64,000 bases of DNA from Antedon bifida (Eukaryota > Echinodermata > Crinoidea > Comatulida > Antedonidae), in the NCBI GenBank assembly GCA_963402885.1, contig OY727095.1, forward strand, positions 4,841,001 through 4,905,000. The letters are read 5' to 3'. Of the stretch, positions 24,655-36,903 are shown in pieces. Under the pieces are notes generated by a model. It saw nothing but the letters and a program-made list of their open reading frames with translations. It did not search any database and was not told where the DNA came from. The position numbers and the translations under genes were made by a program. The stretch's first letter is position 1, and the number at the start of each line of letters is the position of its first letter.

Positions 24655-27600
24655 TTGGTTTTCCGCAACGAAGTTGCAGGAAAACCTCTTGTGATTGTAC
24701 GAAATCATCATCATCATCTTTTTTAGTTATCCGCATTCAGCGGATAACTCCTTGTAACTGTCCTGTTTCATCATCTTTTTTTTTTTTTTTCTGTATTCTT
24801 CTTTCTTTCTGTCATTTTTGTGTCACGCGTAACTCAAAAACGTGTAAACATAACATTTTATAACTTTGTCAACATGTGGGCATTCACGTGAAGTTGTGCA
24901 CCCGCTATTGTGAATGACGTCAGAGTTGCGCAACGTGACTTACGCGCGTTTTTATGAATTTTGCGTATTTAACATAGATCGAAAACCATATAACATTTTA
25001 ATTTGAAACTTAGAAAAAGTTTAAGTTATATCTTGCGCTAACTGACTGTGGGAAAAAAATGGCATCTTTCACACGAAGTTACGCGCGCACACGCGTTTAA
25101 AATTTTAAAATGCGAAAAATCAATTTCTAATCAACTTTCTACGCGTTTTATGTCATTTTGAGCATGTCAAAAATTCCCACGCGCGCGCATATTTTTACGC
25201 GTGCGGTGCGCACGTAGCGTTGAAAACAATTTTTTTCGCGTGATTTATGTTTTTCCAGCCTTTTCTAGTAATTTTACCAACTTTTAAACAATTTCGACTT
25301 AAAATTAACGTCATACGAGCACGTCGAATTGGATAATTTACGTACGTTTTTTATGAAAAAGTTCAAAAATTCCTTAAAATTTGTCAAAATTATACCTTTT
25401 TTAAAACAGTCGTAGTTTCTAAACTAAACGGTAAAAGTTATTTTTATTACGTATTCTGGAAGATGATGAGTTGTAGATATCGTATCATGCATCAATATTG
25501 CTAACAGGACATTTTGACGTCATCGTATGGCCATGCGAATATAAAATATAGGATTTTTGTATCTTTCGTCATAGAGTATCACATTTAATAGAGCGCATCT
25601 CCACTTATCCGTTTTTCATTTTAACCCAGATTTTGATATTGTCTAGGTCAATCAACTACCTTTCGCATGGGTTAAAAATATTTTAATTTTTTTGACGTCA
25701 TCATGTCTAAAAATGTAAATAACGTGGGTCACTTATTTTCATCTTTACAGTAACTTTCAATCTGTTATAGCTCATCAGAATAAAAAGCGGTAATCATGAT
25801 TAAAACGTTTTCTGGAAGCTATTGGATTGTAGATACGAATTCATGTAAACATTTTGCCAATCGGATGTTGTGACGTCATCATATGGCCAGTTGAATAAAA
25901 AAAGTCGTATTTTCATATTTTGCGTAATAGTTCATCACATTTAAAAGGGCGCGCATCTATATTTTACGTATTCAAATTTCTTCTACACGGTAATATGTTG
26001 TTGCTGAGATAATATCCTTCCGAAATTATTATTTTAGTGTTTCATTTTGATACCGTCGCCATGTTAAAAAATGGAATAAATGGCGGGTCCCGTAATTTCA
26101 CCTATTCTACACTGTATGTAATATGTATACAGATTATACTGTTTATACTGTATATACTATATGACACAAAATTGACAGAATTCAGCACTAACAACATATC
26201 ATATTCTTCAGATCAGGTCATAATGCCATAATCTTTTTCTGTGTGCAAAATTCTAACGTATGACGTGCACATGGCGTTTGTCGTGCGGATAACTAACTCG
26301 TCAAAGTGACGAGTTTCATGTCTAGTTTTCATCTTCTTTCTTTCTGTATGATTTTTGTGTAACGCTTTTCTCTAAAACTTGCAAACATAACATTTTTTTA
26401 ACTATGTTGACATTTTGACATTTATGTAACGTCGTCAAGCGAAGCTTTTCATGATGCTTACAATTGCGCAACGTGACGTACGCGCGATTTAACGATTTTC
26501 TCGTATTTAACATAGCTCGACAACCAAATAACATTTCAACTTGAAACTTTGCAAAAGTTTAATTTATATTATGCGCTAACTTTCTGTGGAAAAAAAATTG
26601 CGTGTTTTACACAAAGTTACGCGCGCACGCGCATTTAAAATTTAAAAATGCGCAAAATTAATTTATAATCAACTTTCTACGCGTTTCATGTCGTTTTAAG
26701 CATGTCAAAAATTCCCACGCGTGCGCACATTTTTACGTGTGCGGTGCGCACGTAGCATTGAAAACGTATTTTTTTCGCGTGATTTATGTTTTTCCAGCCT
26801 TTTCTAGTAATTTTACCAAATTTTAAACAATTTCAACTTAAAGATACGTCATACGAGCACGTCGAATTGGACAATTTGCGCGCGTTTTTTATGAAAAGGT
26901 TAAAAAATTCGTTTAAAATATGCCTTTTTTTAAACAGTCGTAATTTCTAAACTAGACGGTCAACTTTTTGTGGATGACATTTTCTGGAAGTTAATGAGTT
27001 GTAGATATCGGATCATATATTAATATGGCTAACCGGACATTGTGACGTCATCGTATTGCCACGCTAATATAAAATTTAGGATTTTTGTATCTTTCGTCAT
27101 AGCTCATCACATTTAATAGAGCGCATCTCCACTTATCCGTTTTCCATTTTCACCCAAATTTTGATATTGTCTAGGTCAATCAACTGTCTTTCGCATGAAT
27201 TATAAATATTTTAATTTTTTTGACGTCATCATTCCTAAAAATTTAAATTACGTGTGGCAATAATTTCATCTTTACAGTAAATTTTAATCTGTTATAGCTC
27301 GTAAGAATAAAATTTGATAATCACGATTAAAACGTTTTCTGGAAGCTATTGGATTTTAGATACGAAATCATGTGAAAATTTTGCCAATCGGATGTTGTGA
27401 CGTCATCATATGGCCAGTTAAATGAAAAAAGTCGTATTTTCATCTTTTGCGTCATAATTCATTGCATTTAAAAGAGCGCGCATCAATATTTCACGTATTC
27501 AAATTTCTTCTACACGCTAATACGTTGTTGCTGAGATAATTTCTTTTCGGAAATGCTACCTTCGCGTTTCATTTTAAAACCGTCAACATGTTAAAAATTG

Positions 27601-27881
27601 CAATAAATAGCGGGTCCCGTAATTTCACCTATTCTACACTGTATGTGATATGGATACAGATTATACTGTGTATACTATATATGAATCAAAATAATAGAAT
27701 TCAGCAATAAAAACATATCATATTCTTCAGTTCAGGTCATAATGCCAACGTGGACACTTCCTTTTGTCCTCAACCTATCCCCTTAATGTTCGGTACGGTA
27801 AGGTACGTCGTTACACGTTCATGTTGCACCACTTGCGCGGCGGAAAACCAAACTCGTCAAAGTGACGAGTTACATGTCTAG
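24655..27881 (+). mobile_element. Helitron-like element A2, tandem to A1 and split by B2
   Basis: Begins immediately after the CTAG of A1. 5' hairpin 24657-24686; terminal hairpin 27851-27871; CTAG 27878-27881. Closely similar to A1 throughout, including B inserted at the same place, so A[B] was copied as a unit. Confidence 0.
24719..26325 (+). mobile_element. Helitron-like element B2, nested in A2
   Basis: 5' hairpin 24726-24748; 3' arm copy GCGGATAAC just before terminal hairpin 26295-26315; CTAG 26322-26325. Same position in A2 as B1 in A1. Confidence 0.
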
Positions 27882-30800
27882 TCTTTTTATTGTTTCTGTA
27901 CACTATTTTGTGTAACAATTATCTCAAAAAGTTTAATGTCAATGATTACAAAAATTTCAGAATATCTTTCAAATAATATAACTTAATCCTAATAAGCTTT
28001 CCAGCGTGATCACTCATCCGTGACGACATTTATACGCCATTTTGCGAAATCACATTATCAATCATATCTCCATAATTCATTATCACATATTAATGAAATT
28101 CACTACACGTAAACTTCAGATCAAGGGTAAAAATATTAGCAAATAAAAACGCACGCGCACGTAGGTTCATGCGCGTGATATCGCGCGTTAAAAATTTAAA
28201 ACGCTCAAAATTAAGTTTTGATCAATTTAGAGCATGAATTAGGCCATTTGCGTGTTTCAAAAAATTACTGCGCAAAAATGCGTTTTTGCGCGCGCGATAC
28301 TTAAAAAGCGTAAAAAATATGAATTTTTTTACAAATCTCATTCTACTCACCATCCTTAGTACATTCACCAAATTTGAGTCAGTTCCGACTTAAAATAATG
28401 CTATACGAGCACGTTAAAAATGACAAAATGCGCACATTAATTTTACAAAAGTTCTGAAAATGGTGAAAAATAGGCTTTTTTAAAATGAAAATAATTCTTC
28501 AGAATGCAAGATGACCCCCGATTTTTTTAACTTATTCTGGAAGCCATTGAGTTGTAGATAGGAATTCATGTACACATTTTACGTACAAAATGTTTTGACG
28601 TCATCAAATGGCCACTTGAATTTAAAAATTAGGATTTGTTATCTTTTTGTGTAGATTATCACATTCAACAGAGCGCATCTTGGTTATGTGTGCTCGAATT
28701 TCGCACAACTTTCAGTATGTGCTTGCTTAATTAATTATCTTTATCACGAGTTGACACTATCTTCATTTTAATGACGTCATCACGCGTAAAAACTTGAATA
28801 ACGTAGGCCGTGTAATTTCACCTTCGCAGTAAATTTGAATATCTTACAGCTCTTCAGAATTAAAGGTTACCTTGATGATTACAATTTATTATGAAAGCTG
28901 ATAAAATTTAGATATTAATTCATATAAAAATTAAGCCTATCGGATGTTGTGACGTTAACATATGGCCAGTTGAAGTGAAAAAGTAGTTTTTTCATATTTT
29001 TCGTCAAAGTTATACACAATTCAAAGAGCGCGCACAGCGCTTCTACGTGCCAATTTTTTTTCCAAATCTTATATTTTTTTGCTCAATTAATTATCTTTCG
29101 AAATTGTCATCTTAAAGTTTAGTTTGATAACGTCATCATGCCAAAAAATTAGAACATGTGTGTCCCGTAATTTCACCTATGCTACACTGTATATAGATAT
29201 ACAGTATATACTGTACATATTGTATATGGCATATAGGCACAACTCAGCACTATAAGCATATAATAGGATGGCATACATCAACATTTTCCGATCGTATGTT
29301 AACGTACGTGCATGTTTAAAAAAAAATTAATTTCAGTAAAATGATAAAAATGATCACCTATAATTCGTCAAAGTGACGAATTAAATTCTAGTTATTATTT
29401 TTCTTTTTTTTTTTCTTTTTATTGTTTCTGTACACTATTTTGTGTAACAATTATCTCAAAAAGTTTAATGTCAATGATTACAAAAATTTCAGAATATCTT
29501 TCAAATAATATAACTTAATCCTAATAAGCTTTCCAGCGTGATCACTCATCCGTGACGACATTTATACGCCATTTTGCGAAATCACATTATCAATCATATC
29601 TCCATAATTCATTATCACATATTAATGAAATTCACTACACGTAAACTTCAGATCAAGGGTAAAAATATTAGCAAATAAAAACGCACGCGCACGTAGGTTC
29701 ATGTTAAAATTTTAAAACGCTCAAAATTAAGTTTTGATCAATTTAGAGCATGAATTAGGCCATTTGCGTGTTTCAAAAATTTACTGCGCAAAAATGCGTT
29801 TTTGCGCGCGCGATACTTAAAAAGCGTAAAAAATATGAATTTTTTTTACAAATCTTATTCTACTCACCATCCTTAGTACATTCACCAAATTTGAGTCAGT
29901 TCCGACTTAAAATAACGCTATACGAGCACGTTAAAAATGACAAAATGCGCATATTAATTTTACAAAAGTTCTGAAAATGGTGAAAAATAGGTCTTTTTTA
30001 AAATGAAAATAATTCTTCAGAATGCAAGATGACCCCCGATTTTTTTAACTTATTCTGGAAGCCATTGAGTTGTAGATATGAATTCATGTACACACTTTAC
30101 GTACAAAATGTTTTGACGTCATCAAATGGCCACTTGAATTTAAAAATTAGGATTTGTTATCTTTTTGTGTAGATTATCACATTCAACAGAGCGCATCTTG
30201 GTTATGTGTGCTCGAATTTCGCACAACTTTCAGTATGTGCTTGCTTAATTAATTATCTTTATCATGAGTTGACACTATCTTCATTTTAATGACGTCATCA
30301 CGCGTAAAAACTTGAATAACGTAGGCCGTGTAATTTCACCTTCGCAGTAAATTTGAATATCTTACAGCTCTTCAGAATTGAAGGTTACCTTGATGATTAT
30401 AATTTATTATGAAAGCTGATGAAATGTAGATATTAATTCATATAAAAATTAAGCCTATCGGATGTTGTGACGTTAACATATGGCCAGTTGAAGTGAAAAA
30501 GTAGTTTTTTCATATTTTTCGTCAAAAGTTATACACATTTCAAAGAGCGCGCACAGCGCTTCTACGTGCCAAATTTTTTTCCAAATCTTATATTTTTTTG
30601 CTCAATTAATTATCTTTCGAAATTGTCATCTTAAAGTTTAGTTTGATAACGTCATCATGCCAAAAAATTAGAACATGCGTGTCCCGTAATTTCACCTATG
30701 CTACACTGTATATAGACATACAGTATATACTGTACATATTGTATATGGCATATAGGCACAACTCAGCACTATAAGCATATAATAGGATGGCATACATCAA

Positions 30801-30936
30801 CATTTTCCGATCGTATGTTAACGTACGTGCATGTTTAAAAAAAATTAATTTCAGTAAAATGATAAAAATGATCACCTATAATTCGTCAAAGTGACGAATT
30901 AAATTCTAGTTATTATTATTATTGTATGTATATAAT

Positions 30937-30960
30937 AGTATGTTATATACTTAATTATTA
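30937..30960. repeat. 24-bp direct repeat flanking the nested Helitron-like block, right copy
   Basis: Identical to 21298-21321. It lies 27 bases beyond the terminal CTAG of the outermost element. Confidence 0.
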
Positions 30961-32250
30961 GTTGAAATAAACTTGATTTTATATTATATTGCTTCTATAC
31001 TATTTACTTTCTCAAACAATAAATTGACTCAGTGTAAATAATCATTTTCAAACAAACAATTCGTGACATATGTACTGAGGCAATAATATAATCAATTTAA
31101 ATGTACATATTGATATATGTAAATATGTGGAACATATTGCAATATAAATAACTGTATATATTATATACAAATACTATAGAAAATACAATCAAAATTAATA
31201 CAAATTTTTATGGTGCTCCATAAGCAATATGTAACTTTACAACTTTATGTAACTCATACAAACAATCACATAATATATTCACAAAACATAAAGTATTTTT
31301 CAGCTGTTTTTTTTATGTCAGTACACGTGCAACAAATATAAATATTTATAACATATGGTAATGCATTATGTCTAAATGTTTGTATAAATTATGAGTTTAA
31401 GTTACAGATACATATTTGAGCATAATTTATGGGCAACTCAAATACCACAGTCACTAACTCACATGAGAAACATTTTCTCACATATTTTTACGCAGATTCA
31501 ATCCAACAGCTTCATCCCACCCAACTTTCAAAAATTAAAATGATTTAAGGTTAATTTCAGCAAGACAATGAATGCGCAGGAAGCCTGGAATGTGTCCATA
31601 GTGAAGAACAGTTATTTATAAAAAGCACATAAATGCAATATCTGTAGTACCTCTATCGCTAAAAAGGAAGAAAAATACTTTACTGCGCATGATACAAATT
31701 CAACCAATCAAATGGTGGATACACTTAAATGTGTTATAATACTTAGGCCTAAATAAGTAAGTTCAACTTACAACTTTTTTATGTTGTAATGTTAAACACA
31801 ATTTTCAAGGTCTTTTATAATATTGCATGTTATGATGTTGAAAAATTCTAAGTAATCGGACACAAGTAATTTGGGAAAAGTGGGCGTGTCTTAACAAGAG
31901 TTCAACGCAAATCAGGTCTTGAAAAGATTGTATGATTTTTCTATTATATTTTTTTTAAAAGACATAGTTCAGTGAACTAGGAAACAAAATCCACTTGCTA
32001 GCTTGAAAATATTGACGCTAACGATTTAATTGTGGTAAACTAAGATTAAAGTTGTAATTATATTTCTAAAAAATGTACTTTTTTTTATCAATATCTGTAT
32101 GTTATTGTTACAAAAAATGTTAAAAACATCATCACAACAAACATGGGATTTTATTATATTAGGTTCAAAATGGTCATGGATAAATATGTATAGTCCTTTG
32201 TTGTGAATAAAACTAGGATTTGGGAAAACCAATAAGTCTCAATTAATAAT
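30961..32250. other. Intergenic AT-rich DNA
   Basis: No gene or repeat recognised. Confidence 0.
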
Positions 32251-32257
32251 ATTACAA

Positions 32258-32396
32258 CCGTTTTCCACTACAACGCTACAAGCATCATTACGACGCATTG
32301 TACGCTAATCCCCAACTGTTCAGACACACATTCTTTTAGCGTCGTACGCTATAACGGTCGAACGCCATGGGTCTGAACAGGGCCTTAGTAACTCAA
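32258..32396. mobile_element. Possible MITE fragment ending gtctgaacagggcctta
   Basis: A GC-richer island with tacgacgc/gcgtcgtacgc words and ccaactgttcagac inverted against gtctgaacagggcc. Only one end is convincing, so this is tentative. A second element end (ggcccgtttacactaggacg) starts at 32515 without a visible partner. Confidence 0.
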
Positions 32397-32559
32397 ATAT
32401 AGCCCTATTACTTTTGAAGACTGAGATGCATGTGGGAAATAAGGGAAAAAAGGTGGGGTGTGGCACTTGACTCCACTAGAAGTATAATACAATGATAATT
32501 AGCCAGTAGGTTAAGGCCCGTTTACACTAGGACGATAACGATCGACGATAAATAGACAT

Positions 32560-35490
32560 TTTTCATACATAAAACAAAAGAAATATAAAAACTTTCATTT
32601 TAGAACTATAGAATAACCATCTATGCTTCCTTTGATGAAAATGATAAATGAAATAAAGCCAAAATAAATAAAATTCAGTAAAAAATGTTGTATTAAATAG
32701 AACTACAGACAACTACAAAAAAATCAAAACAAATATGGTTGTTGAAAATTGATAAGTCAAGGTTGCCAAGCCGGCACTCCTACTACAACTAAAATATATT
32801 TTATTTGTATTTATGTTGCAAAATTCATCTTGAAAGTGGCAAGGTTTGCTGTTTGGTTTGATTTGTTAAATAAACATAAAATATATGAATTTCTAAAGTA
32901 GATTTGTATAAAATTGATACATTTTCTAGCAATATATGCATTCACAGTCATAATTTTGTTTATACATTTGAAAAAGAATGAATTAGCCTGAGGTGTGGTC
33001 AATGTGTCCTTTGTTGTCATATTGACCACTGCATCATCTAAGTTCCTATTGTTCTGAAGTCAATTTAGAATTATGGTATTGATATTCCTCATCTTAAATC
33101 GTCCAGTTGTCCATCCGGTCTCAATTTTATTTCATTATCTATGAATATGTTTCCTAGGCGTAGATACATAGTAATTAATAGAATGTTGATTCACGATATA
33201 TAAAGTGTTATTTTTTATTTTATACTGCCACCCAAGTAATTATTAACTTAACAAATAAACAATTTATATGTGCTATTGATTTTATTTTAATATATGTCTT
33301 CCATTTTTGGATAATAATAGTGCAACGATAAATTTTCAATAAGGAGGTGAAATTCCAACCATTAAGACATTAAAATATTCACATTTATTCAAGGACACTG
33401 ATTATTTTTAGGTGATGTTTGTTTCATTTTTTTAAGAGTAAATCTGCCAATATGTTTTTATCTCATAAAAGATGATGTGGTCTGCAAATTTGCATAATTT
33501 TACATGTGGATAACAGGTTTTTACACATACAAAGAATTATATGAGATGGATGGATAGAGGAATGATAAATGAATGCCTTAGGGTACATGCCAAAAGTAGG
33601 TTATCTTTCAACATACTATTATTTAATAAAGAGACTTCTGAAGAGAGTTGGTAGGGAGAAATTTCATTTTGAAAATGAGGAGACACCCTACGAAGGGGAC
33701 ACCCTACTGAGCGGACACACTAGTAATGAGGGGTGGGGGGGGGACACCCTACTACTAGGCCACCCCTATACAGTGTTGTAGCCACAAGAAATAAAGTGGT
33801 GCGGTTTATGCAAGAAAAGGGAACAATCTATGTTCAAGCCACTGGGTTGTCAAAGGCCTCTGTGAAAAAGTGGTCAGGTTGAAACCTTACCAAGTGTACT
33901 GGTGGCTACGGCCCTACTATCAAGAGAACATGTTGGATCCTGTATAGGGGTTCTACTGTTGGTGGAATGCCTTAAAATAAACTTAAATGGAAGATGATCA
34001 GCAACTTTCCCGCATTTACTATATTGACCTGATAAATTAATGAATGAATGACAACAATAGGAACAACAAATTATTGATTATTATTAATATTGTAAACATC
34101 AACTGGACATTCAGGTTGTTTTGTAATCTGCAACAGTAACCTTTTCCCACAACATATGGCGTAACACTTAATAATAAACATAATATCATTTTACTAATTA
34201 TAAATCATTAATAATACAATATAATGGTACTTTGCTGACCATTCTAGAAATTTAATACTTTAAAGTAAATATAATTTTCCAGATGTTCTTTTGATTAATA
34301 ATTAAACTGATCAAATATGATATGATTTCAATTGATGTTTACTGGTACTTGTGCGTTTATATCAGCTTGATTTAAATGTCATTCAAATATTCTTTCAATT
34401 CAGCATATTTAGATAACATAATAAGATTTATCTTTCTGGAAGACAAAAGTCTGCGGGGTAGATTGTTTTTTAGACCACTTTAAATTAGTGTTTGATTTTG
34501 ACAGATTAAAGAATAATTCTAAAACAATATTATGTGGAAAATAAATTACAATATTGACATTAAATATTAATTGGATAAGTGGAGGAAATACATTACAATC
34601 TGCTGGCTGGGAAGTTTCATCAAAAGTGATTGAGTTCACTGTTGGAGTCCCAAACACCAACCACCACCCCTCTCCCTCCCCAGGTCTAGCCTGAATGTTA
34701 TTTTATTTTTTGTAGGATCTTAATATATATATGAAATCCAAAATAAATTGAATTTAATATTGATGGCTTACATATTTGAAAAGGCAGAGAATAATTTAAA
34801 ATGTGAGCGCTAACAATATTATTGTACTTAAAAACAACTTTTTAGTCAAAATTGGTCATCAAATTTCCAGAAATTTATATAAACTGGAAATATATTTCCG
34901 TGACAGCTAGCCACCATCAGCTGGTACTCTGAATTGTGGCTCTAATTTGTACATTTGTAAATAGTTGTTGTATATAATTTGTTTCTTCCTATATTATCCT
35001 CAGATAGAACTTAAATCAATTAGTACTTATTAATTTCTAAGTGACTATGTACATTTTACTAATGGAGATGATTGAACTGAGGAGGAAAACACAGCATTTA
35101 ATAGCATTCTTAAAATAAGTGCATTCTTCAACAGATTCAACAAATTTCATTTGGTTTCAAAAGATGATTTTGTCCAAAATACTGGATACTAACAGACTTT
35201 ATTCTCACATCCCTAAATAAACTTTTTCACGATTTTGCAAATCAAATCACAGTTATTATCTACAGCTGACATGTCATTCTGTTTGCAATCATTTTATATT
35301 CGTGCAATCAGCAACTTAATGATTTGTGTAAACATTTGAACGATTGTTATCTTATAACAATATCCAATTTGAAGCAATCCTTTTGAAAGGAAATCCAATT
35401 AATTATCTAATGGTTATATTAAACCATTTTAATTGAATGTGCCAATTATATTTTTGTTGTGTGTAAAATTATTGATTATAGATTTCAAAT
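32560..35490. other. Intergenic AT-rich DNA with short repeats
   Basis: A GGGGACACCCTACT-type short repeat with G-runs lies at 33680-33765. No protein similarity is recognised in the 60-83-codon frames. Confidence 0.
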
Positions 35491-35499
35491 AATCATTTA

Positions 35500-35635
35500 C
35501 ATGAGTGACCACTACTAACCATAAAAATCCATCAATTGACCATTGACCATAGAAATCCATATCAAGCCACAAGTGACTATTGACCATAGAAATCAATATC
35601 AAGCTACAAGTGACCATTGACCATTACCACTACCA
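35500..35635. repeat. 36-bp tandem repeat (gaccatagaaat...tatcaag), ~2-3 units
   Basis: gaccatagaaatccatatca at 35546 recurs as gaccatagaaatcaatatca at 35582, with degenerate flanking units containing attgaccatt. Confidence 0.
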
Positions 35636-36139
35636 ATCACAGATTAATCAATACAATAAAATAAAGTTACATTACCAAGCACATAGAAAGCGAAAAGGCA
35701 TTCACTCCATCTCAATAATTATATCTATAATTGTAAGATTTGATTGGAAATGAAGTGGAATGATACTGTAGGAAGGATGTACATCAGACTGGCCCAAGAC
35801 ATTTTAATAATATAATAGAGAAAAATTCAACACATGGCTCTGTTACTTTGCCAGTCGCAATTTGGTTTTACCAACTTTAAAATTGGATATACCTTATCTG
35901 ACCGAGTACAGCCCAGTGCTTGAGTATATTCTTGCGCTCCAATTTAGAATTCGGACATAAAACATTTTTTGGTAAATTTTATTGTTAATAAATCCTACTC
36001 CCTAATTTTCCCCAAAAATGTAAATATACGGTATTACGAGCAACTTGAAATGAATATAGACAACATGAATCATCAGTATGACACAGGAAAAAAATGTAAT
36101 TTCTATACATTTATATTAATTAGAAATCATATTTGAAGT
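35636..36139. other. Intergenic DNA
   Basis: Nothing recognised. Confidence 0.
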
Positions 36140-36870
36140 CATTAATGCACTACATGACAACTATATACAGTGATACACATAGAATTATGCAAATAAGCAA
36201 CATTATGTAAAATGTTTGTAGCCTCACATGTAATCATGCAAATAAGCAAATGTAAAATGCTAGTTTGTAGTTTGTAGCCTCAATAACTATACACAATTAT
36301 GCAAATAAGCAAATGTAAAATGGCAGTTTGTAGCCTCAAATGTCAATGTGTTACATGATAACTATACACATGGAATTATGCAAATAAGCAAATGTAAAAT
36401 GCCAGTTTGTAGCCTCAAATGTCATTAATGTGTTACATGATAACTATACACATGTAATTAGGCAAATAAGGAACATTATGGAAAATGCCAGATTGTAGCC
36501 TCAAATGTCATTAATGTATTACATGATAACTATACACATGTAATTAGGCAAATAAGGAACATTATGGAAAATGCCAGATTGTAGCCTCAAATGTCATTAA
36601 TGTATTACATGATAACTATACACATGTAATTATGCAAATAAGCAACATTATGTAAAATGGCAGTTTGTAGCCTCAAATGTCATTAATGTGTTACATGATA
36701 ACTATACACATGTAATTATGCAAATAAGGAACATTATGGAAAATGCCAGATTGTAGCCCCGAATGTCATTAATGTATGTAGTGCACTTTATTCAAAATAT
36801 TAAATGCATGATTAACAAATAATGTGCTACATGATAACTATACACATGGAATTATGCAAATAAGAAACAT
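36140..36870. repeat. Tandem repeat (~86 bp) carrying octamer motifs
   Basis: Units contain ttacatgataactataca, then atgcaaataag, then tttgtagcctcaaatgtca. Regular ~86-bp spacing holds from 36377 to 36720, with shorter degenerate units at the left edge. ATGCAAAT is perfect in seven of nine units; the two units near 36461 and 36547 read aggcaaat. Confidence 0.
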
Positions 36871-36879
36871 ACATAAACT

Positions 36880-36903
36880 ACCCATCAATATTGATTGATG
36901 GGT
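36880..36903. other. Perfect small hairpin at the edge of the octamer repeat
   Basis: ACCCATCAAT pairs perfectly with ATTGATGGGT across the loop ATTG. Its function is unknown. Confidence 0.

Larger units (their letters stand above)
21379..29391 (+). mobile_element. Helitron-like element C2, nested in C1 and split by A1-A2
   Basis: The 5' hairpin at 21379-21408 is identical to that of C1, giving a visible 55-bp direct repeat. The body resumes at 27882 and ends with hairpin 29362-29382 and CTAG 29388-29391. The body is nearly identical to C1's (29392 on); one visible difference is a ~17-bp indel near 28175. This implies recent copies. Confidence 0.
21324..30909 (+). mobile_element. Helitron-like element C1 (outermost), split by C2
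   Basis: The 5' hairpin AGGTGATCATTT / AAATGATCACCT is at 21324-21353; its 3' part is 29392..30909. Near the 3' end one arm recurs (AATGATCACCT, ~30868-30878), followed by the terminal hairpin AATTCGTCA-aag-TGACGAATT (30880-30900), five bases, and CTAG (30906-30909). The 3' hairpin plus CTAG and lack of target duplication fit Helitrons; the matching subterminal arms fit the Helentron/HINE branch. No Rep or helicase coding sequence. The element alone is ~1.57 kb; C2 lies after its first 55 bp. Confidence 0.

Noticed and set aside
21442..30909. Rep/helicase coding remnants in the Helitron-like block
   Set aside because: No frame longer than ~90 codons and no recognisable motif; the elements are non-autonomous.
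33640..33781. Short coding sequence with repeated GDTLL-type residues
   Set aside because: Explained by a short DNA repeat (ggggacaccctact) with G-runs.
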